This document shows, piece after piece, positions 54,322 to 63,823 of a stretch of DNA of 64,000 bases. The stretch is from Marinobacter adhaerens HP15 (GTDB taxonomy: Bacteria > Pseudomonadota > Gammaproteobacteria > Pseudomonadales > Oleiphilaceae). The position numbers were made by a program, and so were the translations under genes. Position 1 is the first letter of the stretch. Each line of letters starts with the position of its first letter. The stretch lies in the NCBI RefSeq assembly GCF_000166295.1, contig NC_017506.1, positions 2,790,001 to 2,854,000 on the forward strand, in the 5' to 3' direction. Under the pieces are notes generated by a model. It was not told the DNA's origin and did no database searches. It was given only the letters and a program-made list of their open reading frames with translations.

Positions 54322-55113
54322 ATGACTCAGCCGAGCATTCTTCTTGAAATCGATCAGGGCGTGGCTCTGCTTACCCTGAACCGTCCGGACAACCTGAACA
54401 GTTTCAACGTTGAAATGCATGAGCGTATGCGCGAGGCCATCAGCACCGTGCGCAAGGATGAGTCTGTCCGTGTACTGGTCATCACCGGCTCCGGCCGGGG
54501 TTTTTGTGCGGGGCAGGATCTTTCCGACCGCAGCGTCTCGCCAGATCAGGAAATGCCGGACCTGGGCGCCTCTCTGGAGAACTATTACAACCCGCTGATG
54601 CGGAGCCTCCGGGATCTGCCGATGCCCGTGCTCTGCGCGGTTAACGGGGTGGCCGCTGGCGCCGGCGCCAACATTGCCCTGGCCTGCGACATTACCCTGG
54701 CAGCCCGTTCTGCGAATTTCGTTCAGGCCTTCTGCAAACTGGGGCTGGTACCTGATTCCGGCGGCACCTGGACTCTGCCCCGCGTAGCGGGTATGGCACG
54801 GGCCAAAGGCATGGCGCTTTTGGGCGACAAGATCAGCGCCGAGCAGGCCGAAAACTGGGGCATGATCTGGCGCTGCGTTGATAACGAGCAACTCATGGAA
54901 GAGACCATGAAACTTGCCCGCCATTTCGCGACCCAACCGACCAAGGGTCTTGCACTGATCAAGCGGGCACTGCACGCCAGCGCCAGCAACACCTTTGAAG
55001 AGCAGATCAATCTGGAGCGCGATCTGCAGCGCATGGCGGGACAGACCGAAGACTACCGTGAGGGCGTTGCCGCCTTCATGGAAAAACGCACGCCGAACTT
55101 CAAGGGGAAATAA
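54322..55113 (+). CDS. paaG: 1,2-epoxyphenylacetyl-CoA isomerase (PaaG)
   Basis: The 263-residue crotonase-fold enzyme isomerises ring-1,2-epoxyphenylacetyl-CoA to oxepin-CoA and also handles later double-bond shifts. PaaG-specific matches are LNRPDNLNSFNVEMHERM near residue 17, GRGFCAGQDLSDRSVSP near 60, PVLCAVNGVAAGAGANIALACDITLAARSANFVQAFCKLGLVPDSGGTWTLPRVAG from about 95, and the TEDYREGVAAFMEKRTPNFKGK C-terminus. The ATG at 54322 matches the family start. It is 3 bases from paaH. Confidence 0.95.
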   Translation: MTQPSILLEIDQGVALLTLNRPDNLNSFNVEMHERMREAISTVRKDESVRVLVITGSGRGFCAGQDLSDRSVSPDQEMPDLGASLENYYNPLMRSLRDLPMPVLCAVNGVAAGAGANIALACDITLAARSANFVQAFCKLGLVPDSGGTWTLPRVAGMARAKGMALLGDKISAEQAENWGMIWRCVDNEQLMEETMKLARHFATQPTKGLALIKRALHASASNTFEEQINLERDLQRMAGQTEDYREGVAAFMEKRTPNFKGK

Positions 55114-55116
55114 GCC

Positions 55117-56637
55117 ATGCCGGCACTGGATACTCAAACCAAAGTTGCCGTCGTCGGCGCCGGCGCCATGGGCTCCGGCATTGCCCAGGTGGCCGCCCAG
55201 GCAGGCCATCAGGTTTACCTGCACGACCAGAGAGAGGGTGCCGCCGAGGCGGGCCGTGACGGTATCGCCAAACAGCTTCAGCGTCGTGTTGATAAAGGCA
55301 AGATGCAGCAGCAGGAGCTGGACGATGTGATCGGCCGGATTCACCCGGTTGCAAAGCTTGATGACGTCGCAGACGCCGGGCTGGTGATCGAGGCCATCAT
55401 CGAAGACCTCCAGATCAAACGTCAGCTGCTGGCGAGCCTTGAAGACCTGTGTACCGCCGATGCGATCCTCGCCACCAACACCTCCTCCATCTCTGTTACC
55501 GCCCTCGGTGCTGACATGAGCAAACCGGAGCGTCTGGTGGGCATGCACTTCTTCAACCCGGCCCCGCTGATGGCGCTGGTTGAAGTGGTCATGGGGCTGG
55601 CGACCAGCAAGACCGTTGCCGATACCGTCCATGCCACGGCCACCGCCTGGGGCAAGAAGCCGGTGTATGCAACGTCGACTCCGGGCTTCATCGTGAACCG
55701 CGTGGCCCGTCCGTTTTATGCAGAGAGCCTTCGCCTCCTTCAGGAGCAGGCCACCGATGCCGCCACCCTGGATGCGATTATCCGCGAAGCTGGCCAGTTC
55801 CGCATGGGCGCATTCGAGCTGACCGACCTGATCGGACACGACGTCAATTATGCGGTTACCAGCTCTGTCTTTAATTCCTATTATCAGGACCCCCGCTTTC
55901 TACCGTCACTGATCCAGAAAGAACTGGTGGAAGCCGGTCGCCTGGGACGCAAGAGCGGCCAGGGGTTCTATCCCTATGGCGAGAGTGCAGAAAAGCCGCA
56001 GCCAAAGACCGAGCCGGCACATCAATCCGATGAGTCCGTGATCATTGCCGAAGGCAATCCCGGCGTAGCCGCACCGTTGCTGGAGCGACTGAAGGCAGCC
56101 GGCCTGACCATTATCGAGCGCGACGGCCCGGGCCAGATTCGCTTCGGCGATGCGGTACTGGCACTTACCGACGGCCGGATGGCTACCGAGCGTGCCGCCT
56201 GTGAGGGCGTCGCCAATCTGGTGCTGTTCGACCTTGCGTTTGACTACAGCAAAGCAAGCCGACTGGCCCTGGCGCCTGCCGATCAGGCGTCCGACGCAGC
56301 GGTTTCCTGTGCCTGTGCTTTACTGCAAAAAGCGGGTATCGAAGTCAGCCTGATCGCGGATCGGCCGGGGCTGGTCATCATGCGTACCGTCGCCATGCTG
56401 GCGAATGAAGCGGCCGATGCGGCTCTTCACGGTGTTGCAACGGTCGCGGATATCGATCTGGCAATGAAAGCGGGCCTGAACTATCCCGACGGCCCCCTGA
56501 GCTGGAGCGACCGCCTGGGCGCGGGCCACGTGTTCAAGGTTCTCACCAACATCCAGACCAGCTACGCAGAGGACCGCTATCGCCCTGCCCTGCTGCTCCG
56601 GAAGAACGCATTTGCACAGAAGGGGTTTTATTCATGA
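55117..56637 (+). CDS. paaH: 3-hydroxyadipyl-CoA dehydrogenase (PaaH)
   Basis: The 506-residue enzyme oxidises 3-hydroxyadipyl-CoA to 3-oxoadipyl-CoA with NAD. The nucleotide fold VAVVGAGAMGSGIAQVAAQAGHQVYLHD is at residues 9-36, catalytic His in GMHFFNPAPLMALVEVV near 145, and TPGFIVNRVARPFYAESLRLL near 188 starts the C-terminal domain. A second, repeated C-terminal 3HCDH domain (from about 390) gives the long form typical of PaaH. Its stop overlaps the paaI start (ATGA). Confidence 0.94.
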   Translation: MPALDTQTKVAVVGAGAMGSGIAQVAAQAGHQVYLHDQREGAAEAGRDGIAKQLQRRVDKGKMQQQELDDVIGRIHPVAKLDDVADAGLVIEAIIEDLQIKRQLLASLEDLCTADAILATNTSSISVTALGADMSKPERLVGMHFFNPAPLMALVEVVMGLATSKTVADTVHATATAWGKKPVYATSTPGFIVNRVARPFYAESLRLLQEQATDAATLDAIIREAGQFRMGAFELTDLIGHDVNYAVTSSVFNSYYQDPRFLPSLIQKELVEAGRLGRKSGQGFYPYGESAEKPQPKTEPAHQSDESVIIAEGNPGVAAPLLERLKAAGLTIIERDGPGQIRFGDAVLALTDGRMATERAACEGVANLVLFDLAFDYSKASRLALAPADQASDAAVSCACALLQKAGIEVSLIADRPGLVIMRTVAMLANEAADAALHGVATVADIDLAMKAGLNYPDGPLSWSDRLGAGHVFKVLTNIQTSYAEDRYRPALLLRKNAFAQKGFYS

Positions 56638-57080
56638 GCGAGATGGATCCACAAGTACTCGCCGAAGAATGCGCCAAGGCCATGTTCGCGCGGGACCGCG
56701 CCAGCCAGAAACTGGGTATGAACATCGAGTCCGTTGCCCCGGGCAAGGCAGTGCTCACCATGACGGTCACCGGCGACATGATCCAGGGCCACGGCTCCTG
56801 CCACGGCGGTTACCTGTTCACCCTGGCCGATTCGGCGTTTGCGTTTGCCTGTAACAGCTACGACCGCGCCACCGTGGCCTCCGGTTGCAGCATTGATTAC
56901 ATGTACGGCGCCAAAGAGGGCGACCTGCTGACCGCCACCGCCGAAGAACAGGCCCGCGGCGGCCGCACCGGCGTTTACGACATCACACTAACCAATCAGG
57001 ACGGCCGCAAGGTTGCCCTGTTCCGGGGCCGCTCCTATGAGGTTCGTGGCACTGTACGCAATTCGGAGGAAACTGCATGA
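56634..57080 (+). CDS. paaI: Hydroxyphenylacetyl-CoA thioesterase (PaaI)
   Basis: The 148-residue hotdog-fold protein has the PaaI pattern [59 protein letters not shown] (residues about 46-105), with the catalytic aspartate in LADSAFA. It hydrolyses ring-hydroxylated phenylacetyl-CoA thioesters that would otherwise trap CoA. Overlapping stop/start codons couple it to both paaH and paaJ. Confidence 0.94.
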   Translation: MSEMDPQVLAEECAKAMFARDRASQKLGMNIESVAPGKAVLTMTVTGDMIQGHGSCHGGYLFTLADSAFAFACNSYDRATVASGCSIDYMYGAKEGDLLTATAEEQARGGRTGVYDITLTNQDGRKVALFRGRSYEVRGTVRNSEETA

Positions 57081-58324
57081 GCGCCGACAATATCCTGAAA
57101 GACGCCTACATCGTCGATGCCATCCGCACCCCCATCGGTCGATACGGCGGTGCTCTCTCCGCCGTGCGGGCAGATGACCTGGGCGCCATTCCTATCAAGG
57201 CCCTGGCAGAGCGCTATCCGGATCTGGACTGGTCGAAAATTGACGACGTTCTTTATGGCTGCGCCAACCAGGCCGGTGAAGACAATCGCGACGTTGCCCG
57301 CATGTCCCTGCTGCTGGCTGGCCTTCCGGTGGACGTACCGGGCAGCACCATCAACCGTCTGTGCGGTTCCGGTATGGATGCAGTCGGCAGCGCCGCCCGG
57401 GCCATCCGTACCGGCGAAACACAGCTGATGATTGCCGGCGGCGTCGAATCCATGTCCCGTGCTCCCTTCGTTATGGGCAAGGCCGACTCTGCATTCAGCC
57501 GCAAGGCGGAGATTTTTGACACCACCATCGGCTGGCGCTTTGTAAACCCGGTACTGAAAAAGCAGTACGGCATTGATTCCATGCCCGAGACGGCGGAAAA
57601 CGTTGCGGCCGACTTCGGCATTTCCCGGGAAGACCAGGACGCGTTCGCCCTGCGCAGTCAGCAGCGGACCGCGGCTGCCCAGAAAGAAGGCCGGCTGGCC
57701 GCCGAGATCACACCGGTCACGATTCCCCGCCGCAAGCAGGACCCGCTGGTGGTGGACACCGACGAGCATCCCCGGGAAACCAGCCTGGAAAAACTCGCCT
57801 CTCTGCCAACCCCGTTCCGTGAAAACGGCACGGTGACTGCGGGCAATGCGTCCGGCGTGAACGACGGTGCCTGCGCACTGCTTCTGGCGGGAGCCGATGC
57901 CCTCAAACAGTACAACCTCAAACCCCGCGCCCGGGTAGTTGCCATGGCAACGGCTGGCGTAGAGCCACGGATCATGGGCTTTGGCCCGGCACCGGCCACC
58001 CGAAAGGTTCTGGCCACCGCCGGTCTGGAGCTGGCAGATATGGATGTTATCGAGCTGAACGAGGCATTTGCTGCGCAGGCCCTGGCGGTTACCCGTGATC
58101 TCGGCCTGCCGGATGATGCCGAGCACGTAAATCCGAACGGTGGCGCCATTGCCCTCGGCCACCCCCTGGGCATGAGCGGCGCCCGGCTGGTAACCACTGC
58201 CCTGAATGAACTGGAGCGTCGCCACGCCGCGGGCCAGAAAGCCCGGTATGCCCTCTGCACCATGTGCATCGGCGTTGGCCAGGGCATCGCACTGATCATT
58301 GAACGGATGGATGCGGTGGCCTGA
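57077..58324 (+). CDS. paaJ: 3-oxoadipyl-CoA thiolase (PaaJ/PcaF)
   Basis: The 415-residue thiolase cleaves 3-oxoadipyl-CoA to succinyl-CoA and acetyl-CoA, the last step of the pathway. It starts [19 protein letters not shown] and has active-site Cys96 in [27 protein letters not shown] near residue 330, the [20 protein letters not shown] histidine near 360, and the second cysteine in [16 protein letters not shown] near 393. Length is normal for the PcaF group. Confidence 0.95.
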   Translation: MSADNILKDAYIVDAIRTPIGRYGGALSAVRADDLGAIPIKALAERYPDLDWSKIDDVLYGCANQAGEDNRDVARMSLLLAGLPVDVPGSTINRLCGSGMDAVGSAARAIRTGETQLMIAGGVESMSRAPFVMGKADSAFSRKAEIFDTTIGWRFVNPVLKKQYGIDSMPETAENVAADFGISREDQDAFALRSQQRTAAAQKEGRLAAEITPVTIPRRKQDPLVVDTDEHPRETSLEKLASLPTPFRENGTVTAGNASGVNDGACALLLAGADALKQYNLKPRARVVAMATAGVEPRIMGFGPAPATRKVLATAGLELADMDVIELNEAFAAQALAVTRDLGLPDDAEHVNPNGGAIALGHPLGMSGARLVTTALNELERRHAAGQKARYALCTMCIGVGQGIALIIERMDAVA

Positions 58325-58383
58325 AGCCACCCGCCAACAAGAACAAAGACCCTTATTCGACAAGAACAACGCAGGACAGAACC

Positions 58384-59694
58384 ATGACCTTACCACTGCA
58401 AAAACTTGGCAAACTTGACCGCATGGAAACCGCCAGCATTGATGAGCTGCGCCACGAACAGCTGCAGCGCCTGCGCTGGAGCGTTGTCCATGCCTACACC
58501 AACGTGCCGTTCTACCGCAAAGCGTTTGATGACCAGGGCCTGAAGCCCATGGACATCAACTCGCTGGAAGACCTGGCCAAGGTGCCATTCACCACCAAGG
58601 CGGATCTGCGGGACAACTACCCGTTCGGCATGTTTGCCACCCCCATGTCCGACGTGGTGCGGGTGCACGCCTCCAGTGGTACCACCGGCAAGCCAACCGT
58701 CGTCGGTTACACCCAGAGTGATATCAACACCTGGGCCGACATCGTGGCACGGTCCATCCGGGCCGGCGGCGGGTCCCGTGGCGACAAGGTTCATGTAGCC
58801 TATGGCTATGGCCTGTTCACCGGCGGTCTGGGCGCCCACTACGGCGCCGAACGCCTTGGCTGCACGGTTATTCCGATGTCCGGCGGCCAGACCGAGAAGC
58901 AGGTCCAGCTGATCAAGGATTTCGAACCGGACATCATCATGGTGACGCCGTCCTACATGCTGAACATTGCCGATGAAATGGAGCGTCAGGGCATTGATCC
59001 CCATAAACTGCCTCTGCGGCTCGGCATTTTCGGCGCAGAACCATGGACCAACGCCATGCGATCCGAGATCGAGGAGCGCCTCGGCATCGAGGCTCTTGAT
59101 ATCTATGGTCTGTCGGAAGTCATGGGTCCGGGCGTGGGCATGGAATGTATTGAAACCAAAGACGGCCCGACCATCTGGGAAGATCACTTCTATCCGGAAA
59201 TCATCAACCCGGAAACCGGTGAAGTGCTGCCTGATGGTGAATACGGTGAGCTGGTCTTCACGTCATTGACCAAGGTGGCCCTGCCGATTCTGCGCTACCG
59301 CACCCGAGACCTCACCCGCCTGCTTCCGGGCACAGCGCGCCCGATGCGCCGGATTGACAAGATTACCGGTCGCAGCGACGACATGCTGATCATTCGCGGC
59401 GTCAACGTGTTCCCGAGCCAGATCGAGGAGCAGGTGCTCAAGTGCGAGGCTCTGGCACCGCACTACGAGATCGAGGTTTACAAGGAAGGCAACCTGGACT
59501 GCGTGGATATCCGGACCGAACTGAAACCCGGCGTAACCGACACCCCCGAGAGTCGTGCTGCGGCGGCCAAGGAACTGGCGCACCACATCAAGTCCTACAT
59601 CGGCATCAGCACCCGTGTCGAGGTGGTGGAAACCAACCGTCTGGCACGCTCGGAAGGCAAGGCCAAGCGCGTATTTGATCGCCGTAACCAGTAA
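58384..59694 (+). CDS. paaK: Phenylacetate-CoA ligase (PaaK)
   Basis: The 436-residue adenylate-forming enzyme makes phenylacetyl-CoA from phenylacetate, ATP and CoA, the entry step. The ATP-binding loop HASSGTTGKPTVVGYTQ is near residue 97, followed by YGYGLFTGGLGAHYGAERLGCTVIP near 138, IYGLSEVMGPGVGMEC near 237 and the hinge RSDDMLIIRGVNVFPSQIE near 330. All match PaaK. It follows paaJ after 59 bases and ends the first paa transcript block. Confidence 0.96.
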   Translation: MTLPLQKLGKLDRMETASIDELRHEQLQRLRWSVVHAYTNVPFYRKAFDDQGLKPMDINSLEDLAKVPFTTKADLRDNYPFGMFATPMSDVVRVHASSGTTGKPTVVGYTQSDINTWADIVARSIRAGGGSRGDKVHVAYGYGLFTGGLGAHYGAERLGCTVIPMSGGQTEKQVQLIKDFEPDIIMVTPSYMLNIADEMERQGIDPHKLPLRLGIFGAEPWTNAMRSEIEERLGIEALDIYGLSEVMGPGVGMECIETKDGPTIWEDHFYPEIINPETGEVLPDGEYGELVFTSLTKVALPILRYRTRDLTRLLPGTARPMRRIDKITGRSDDMLIIRGVNVFPSQIEEQVLKCEALAPHYEIEVYKEGNLDCVDIRTELKPGVTDTPESRAAAAKELAHHIKSYIGISTRVEVVETNRLARSEGKAKRVFDRRNQ

Positions 59695-59825
59695 ATCCGA
59701 CCGACCAGCAGAGAGTCAGCACGCAGCGGATGCCGCTGACTCTCGCTGCTTTTCCCACCACCAGGCCCCGCAATCACCGATTTAAAATTGCTTTCCGTTT
59801 GCTGATCTCAATAGCATTTGCTCAC

Positions 59826-59991
59826 GTATCACTTTTTTTATTATGCAAATCAGCACTATAAGATCTCATAAGGAAGCTTTTAGATATAACATGACACACA
59901 AAGACTGTTCTTGATATTTATTCAGTATCATATAATATGGAGCCATTGACCCTCAGTTGTTATTGAGGGTTCTCTGTTCACGGACAACAGA
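59826..59991 (+). promoter_or_regulatory. paaA upstream region: GTATCAC motif, AT-rich promoter and leader hairpins
   Basis: The 321-base gap between paaK and paaA holds no gene. It contains GTATCAC (59826-59832), a perfect TATAAT (59931-59936) with TTGATA 14 bases upstream (short spacing; TAATAT at 59933 gives 16), then two leader stem-loops: CCCTCA/TGAGGG (59950-59969) and TCTGTT/AACAGA (59973-59991). The A+T-rich stretch from 59880 stands out from surrounding DNA. A separate promoter for paaABCDE is likely. Confidence 0.6.
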
Positions 59992-60015
59992 ACAACAAGC
60001 CCGATCCGGAGGTAT

Positions 60016-61014
60016 TTGTTTATGTACGCCCAGCTCGTTGAAACCGGCGCCAAGCGCCTTAAGACCAAAGAAGAGATGTCGCCCGAAGAGCGCGACTTTC
60101 AGGAAAAGGTCGACGCCGAAACCAAAATCGAACCCAAAAACTGGATGCCGGAAGGCTACCGGAAGACCCTGATTCGCCAGATTTCCCAGCACGCCCACTC
60201 TGAAGTGGTCGGCATGCTGCCGGAAGGCAACTGGGTTACCCGCGCGCCTACGCTCAAGCGTAAGCTCCAGCTGATGGCCAAGATTCAGGACGAAGCGGGC
60301 CACGGCCTGTACCTGTACAGCGCCATGGAAACCCTGGGTGCTGACCGTGACGAAGAGATCGAAAAGCTGCACCAGGGAAAAGCCAAGTATTCCAGCATCT
60401 TCAACTACCCCACCCTGAACTGGGCGGACATGGGTGCCGTTGGCTGGCTGGTAGACGGCGCCGCCATTGTTAACCAGGTGGTGCTGCAGCGTACCTCCTA
60501 TGGTCCCTATTCCCGCGCCATGATCCGCATCTGCAAGGAAGAAAGCTTCCACCAGCGTCAGGGTTACCAGATCCTGCTGGACATGATGCGCGAAGGCACC
60601 GAGGAACAGAAAGCCATGGTGCAGGACGCCATTAACCGTCTGTGGTGGCCGGCACTGATGATGTTCGGACCGCATGACGACGAGTCCCCGAACTCCCAGC
60701 AGTCCATGGCCTGGAAGATCAAGCGCAAGAGCAACGACGAACTGCGCCAGATGTTTATTGACCAGACCGTGCCGCAGCTCGAATTCCTTGGCTGCACTGC
60801 ACCGGATCCGGACCTGAAGTGGAACGAAGAAACCGGCCATTACGATTTCGGCGAAATCAACTGGCAGGAGTTCTACGACGTCCTCAAGGGCAACGGTCCC
60901 TGCAACCGCGAGCGCATCAAGACTCGCAAGAACGCTATTGACGAAGGTGCCTGGGTCCGTGAAGCGGCCGTCGCCTACGCCGAAAAACAAAAACAGCGCG
61001 CACAAGCCGCCTGA
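60016..61014 (+). CDS. paaA: Phenylacetyl-CoA 1,2-epoxidase catalytic subunit PaaA
   Basis: The 332-residue ferritin-like diiron protein adds one oxygen to the ring of phenylacetyl-CoA. Diiron ligands lie in [14 protein letters not shown] near residue 60, [20 protein letters not shown] near 90 and [17 protein letters not shown] near 172. The sequence is close to E. coli PaaA over its whole length. GGAGGT lies 10 bases before the ATG, and the stop is followed closely by paaB. Confidence 0.97.
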   Translation: MFMYAQLVETGAKRLKTKEEMSPEERDFQEKVDAETKIEPKNWMPEGYRKTLIRQISQHAHSEVVGMLPEGNWVTRAPTLKRKLQLMAKIQDEAGHGLYLYSAMETLGADRDEEIEKLHQGKAKYSSIFNYPTLNWADMGAVGWLVDGAAIVNQVVLQRTSYGPYSRAMIRICKEESFHQRQGYQILLDMMREGTEEQKAMVQDAINRLWWPALMMFGPHDDESPNSQQSMAWKIKRKSNDELRQMFIDQTVPQLEFLGCTAPDPDLKWNEETGHYDFGEINWQEFYDVLKGNGPCNRERIKTRKNAIDEGAWVREAAVAYAEKQKQRAQAA

Positions 61015-61031
61015 TACCGGAGGAATACAAC

Positions 61032-61313
61032 ATGTCTGAATGGCGCCTTTACGAAGTCTTTGTACGGTCCAAGCACGGCCTGAACCACAAACACGTGGGC
61101 AGCGTGCATGCCGCAGACGCCGAGATGGCCATGGAAAACGCCCGTGACCTTTACACACGCCGTAACGAAGGCGTAAGCATCTGGGTGGTTCCCTCCGACG
61201 CGATCACGGCGTCCGCGTCCGACGAGAAGGAAGTGCTTTTCGATCCGTCGGAAGACAAGGTTTACCGGCACGCTTCCTTCTACAAGCTGCCCGATGAAGT
61301 CGGACACATGTAA
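61032..61313 (+). CDS. paaB: Phenylacetyl-CoA epoxidase subunit PaaB
   Basis: The 93-residue structural subunit starts SEWRLYEVFVRSKHGLNHKHVGSVHAADAEMAMENARDLYTRRNEGVSIWVVPSDAI, typical of PaaB over its full length. It bridges PaaAC pairs in the epoxidase complex. It lies 17 bases after paaA and 12 before paaC, each gene with its own GGAG-type ribosome site. Confidence 0.97.
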   Translation: MSEWRLYEVFVRSKHGLNHKHVGSVHAADAEMAMENARDLYTRRNEGVSIWVVPSDAITASASDEKEVLFDPSEDKVYRHASFYKLPDEVGHM

Positions 61314-61325
61314 GGAGCGGTACCC

Positions 61326-62090
61326 ATGACACAAACAGAAGCATTAAAGGAATACCTGCTGCGCCTGGCAGATTCCGACATGATCCTTGGCCAGCGCCTT
61401 TGCGAGCTGTGTGGCAAGGCCCCGGCGCTTGAGGAAGAGATGGCACTGATGAACGTTGCCCTTGATCTCGTCGGCCAGGCCCGCAACTGGTACGAGTATG
61501 CAGCCGAGCTGATCGACGATGGCCGCGATGCTGACAAACTGGCCTTCCGCCGGGACGCTCACGAGTATCGCAACCTGCTGATGACCGAGCAGCCCAACGA
61601 GGACTACGCCGTCACCATGGGTCGTCAGTTCTTCTTCGACGTGTACCACTACTTCACGCTCAAGAGCCTGACCGAATCCAGCGACGAGCGCATTGCCGGC
61701 ATCGCTGCCAAGGCGCTGAAAGAGGTGACCTACCACCTGCGCCGCTCCTCGGAGTGGGTGAAGCGTTTTGGTGATGGCACTGAAGAAAGCCACCGCCGCA
61801 TGCAGGACGCCGTCGACATCCTCTGGCGTTTTACCGGCGAGCTTATCACGCCGGACGACACCGATCGTGTGATGGCCGAGGCGGGCATTGGTCCGGATAC
61901 TGACCAGCTGGCCAAAGACTGGCGCGGCATGGTCAACGAGGTGCTCACCCAGGCAACCCTGACTCCTGGCGCGGAAGACGCCTGGATGTACATGGGTGGC
62001 AAGCACGGCGAGCACACCGAACACCTCGGTTTCATCCTGGCAGAAATGCAGTTCCTGCAGAGGGCCTATCCCGATGCCACAACATGGTGA
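61326..62090 (+). CDS. paaC: Phenylacetyl-CoA epoxidase subunit PaaC
   Basis: The 254-residue ferritin-like protein is the structural partner of PaaA. Recognisable segments are YLLRLADSDMILGQRLCELCGKAPALEEEMALMNVALDLVGQARNWYEYA near residues 10-58 and a MTEQPNEDYAVTMGRQFFFDVYHYF stretch near 88-112. It ends EHLGFILAEMQFLQRAYPDATTW, typical of PaaC. The paaD start overlaps its last 17 bases. Confidence 0.96.
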   Translation: MTQTEALKEYLLRLADSDMILGQRLCELCGKAPALEEEMALMNVALDLVGQARNWYEYAAELIDDGRDADKLAFRRDAHEYRNLLMTEQPNEDYAVTMGRQFFFDVYHYFTLKSLTESSDERIAGIAAKALKEVTYHLRRSSEWVKRFGDGTEESHRRMQDAVDILWRFTGELITPDDTDRVMAEAGIGPDTDQLAKDWRGMVNEVLTQATLTPGAEDAWMYMGGKHGEHTEHLGFILAEMQFLQRAYPDATTW

Positions 62091-62643
62091 TTCAGACAGC
62101 CGGTCAGCTGTCGACATTCTGATTGCCAGTGATCGGGTGCCGGCCAACGCCCGCCCCGATCTGCTGACAGAGGACGACATCTGGGCACTTCTTGAAGAGG
62201 TCAAAGACCCTGAAGTGCCGGCAGTCAGTGTCGTGGAGCTCGGCATTGTCCGGGCAGTTCACTGGGACGGCAAAGAGCTGTCCATTGACGTGACCCCGAC
62301 CTACTCCGGGTGCCCGGCCACCGAACTGATTGAGGAGCTGATCGCCGAGGCGCTACGCGCCGCTGGCTTCCGCGATCCGAAAATCAAACAGGTGCTGACC
62401 CCTGCCTGGACCACCGACTGGATCACAGACGAAGGCAAAGAAAAGCTTCGGGCGTTCGGTATCGCGCCACCCGAGGGCAGCTCCAGCAAAATGAGCCTGC
62501 TCGGAGAACCGGAAGTCATTGCCTGCCCTCATTGCGGCAGCAAAGACACCGAACGGGTCAGCGAGTTCGGATCCACCGCCTGCAAAGCCCTTTATCGTTG
62601 CAAGGAATGCCTCGAGCCCTTCGACTATTTCAAATGCATCTAG
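62074..62643 (+). CDS. paaD: Phenylacetyl-CoA epoxidase maturation protein PaaD
   Basis: The 189-residue protein has an N-terminal MIP18/DUF59 domain (EDDIWALLEEVKDPEVPAVSVVELGIVRAV near residue 28, then VTPTYSGCPATELIEELI near 75) and a C-terminal zinc-ribbon-like part with CPHCGSKDT and RCKECLEPFDYFKCI. PaaD is needed for active epoxidase, probably for iron-sulfur assembly on PaaE. The ATG at 62074 overlaps paaC by 17 bases and gives the usual PaaD length. Confidence 0.94.
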   Translation: MPQHGDSDSRSAVDILIASDRVPANARPDLLTEDDIWALLEEVKDPEVPAVSVVELGIVRAVHWDGKELSIDVTPTYSGCPATELIEELIAEALRAAGFRDPKIKQVLTPAWTTDWITDEGKEKLRAFGIAPPEGSSSKMSLLGEPEVIACPHCGSKDTERVSEFGSTACKALYRCKECLEPFDYFKCI

Positions 62644-62656
62644 AGCCGATACGATC

Positions 62657-63736
62657 ATGAACAAATTTTACTCACTGACCCTCAAAGAGGTCAGACCTGA
62701 AACAAGAAACGCCGTATCACTTGCTTTTGACGTGCCTGAAGATCTGGCAGACAAGTTTCACTACCAGCAGGGCCAGCACCTGATCGTGCGCACCAAGCTG
62801 GATGGCGAGGAAGTTCGCCGCTCCTATTCGATTTGCCGCAGTGTCAACGACCAGGAGCTTCGCATCGCCGTCAAACAGGTTCCTGGCGGTCGCTTCTCCA
62901 CCTTTGCCAACGAGCAACTCAAGCCTGGCCAGACTCTGGAAGTCATGCCGCCGCAGGGCCATTTCTCGGTCGATCTGGACCCCGAGCGTGAAGGCAACTA
63001 CCTGGCGGTAGCCGCCGGCAGTGGTATTACTCCGATCCTCTCGATCGTGAAGACCACCCTGGAAACCGAGCCCAAGAGCGAGGTCACCCTGTTCTACGGC
63101 AACAAGGCCACCAGCAGCACCATGTTCCGTGACGAGCTGCAGGACCTGAAAAACGAGTACATGTCCCGCCTTAACCTGGTGTACATCTTCACCCGTGAAG
63201 AACAGGACATCGACCTTTACAACGGTCGTATCGACCACGAGAAGTGCGACAAGCTGTTCGATCACTGGATCAATGCCAAGGAGCTCACGGCGGCCTTTAT
63301 CTGCGGCCCGCAGATGATGACCGAGACCGTGCGCGACTCGCTGCTGAACCACGGCATGGAAAAGAGCAGGATCCACTTCGAACTGTTTACCCCGGCTGGT
63401 GGTGTTCCCCAGGCCCGGAAAGACCGGGATCCGGCACACGTCGATCCCCAGTCAATCAGTGAAGTAACGGTGATCGCTGATGGCCGCTCGCTGACTTTCC
63501 CGCTGGTGCGCGACACCAAGAGCATTCTGGATGCCGGCAATGAAGAAGGCGCGGACCTGCCCTATTCCTGCAAGGCTGGCGTCTGCTCCACATGCCGAGC
63601 CAAGGTCGTGGAGGGCGAGGTAGAGATGGATCAGAACTTTGCTCTGGAAGACTACGAGGTGGAAGCCGGTTACGTGCTTTCCTGCCAGTGCTACCCGATC
63701 AGCGACAAGGTGGTTCTGGACTACGACGAAATGTAG
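62657..63736 (+). CDS. paaE: Phenylacetyl-CoA epoxidase reductase PaaE
   Basis: The 359-residue reductase passes electrons from NADPH to PaaA. It has an FAD domain (RRSYSICRSVNDQELRIAVKQVPGGRFSTFANEQL near residues 54-90), an NAD(P) domain (AAGSGITPILSIVKTTL near 118, FICGPQMMTETVRDSLL near 214), and a C-terminal 2Fe-2S ferredoxin with ligands in CKAGVCSTCRAKV near 305 and CQCYPI near 345. The start at 62657 matches the family N-terminus MNKFYSLTLKEVRPETRNAV. Confidence 0.96.
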   Translation: MNKFYSLTLKEVRPETRNAVSLAFDVPEDLADKFHYQQGQHLIVRTKLDGEEVRRSYSICRSVNDQELRIAVKQVPGGRFSTFANEQLKPGQTLEVMPPQGHFSVDLDPEREGNYLAVAAGSGITPILSIVKTTLETEPKSEVTLFYGNKATSSTMFRDELQDLKNEYMSRLNLVYIFTREEQDIDLYNGRIDHEKCDKLFDHWINAKELTAAFICGPQMMTETVRDSLLNHGMEKSRIHFELFTPAGGVPQARKDRDPAHVDPQSISEVTVIADGRSLTFPLVRDTKSILDAGNEEGADLPYSCKAGVCSTCRAKVVEGEVEMDQNFALEDYEVEAGYVLSCQCYPISDKVVLDYDEM

Positions 63737-63763
63737 TTTCCGCCCCCAAAACAAGACAAGAGC

Positions 63764-63795
63764 AAGGCAAGTCCCGCAGCAACGGGGCTTGCCTT
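63764..63795 (+). terminator. Strong stem-loop between paaE and paaZ
   Basis: A 13-bp stem (63764-63776 with 63783-63795), perfect apart from one G-U pair, closes a 6-base loop 28 bases after the paaE stop and 28 bases before the paaZ start. Only a short CGCGTTT follows, so it may be a partial terminator that lowers paaZ expression, or an mRNA-stabilising element. Confidence 0.6.
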
Positions 63796-63823
63796 CGCGT
63801 TTCAGAAACGAATGGAGTTTCCC

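Noticed and set aside
54295..55839. Open frame on the minus strand across paaG and paaH
   Set aside because: Shadow of two clearly identified genes in a codon-biased GC-rich region.
57035..58396. Open frame on the minus strand opposite paaJ (453 codons)
   Set aside because: Antisense to a thiolase with all active-site motifs; no support of its own.
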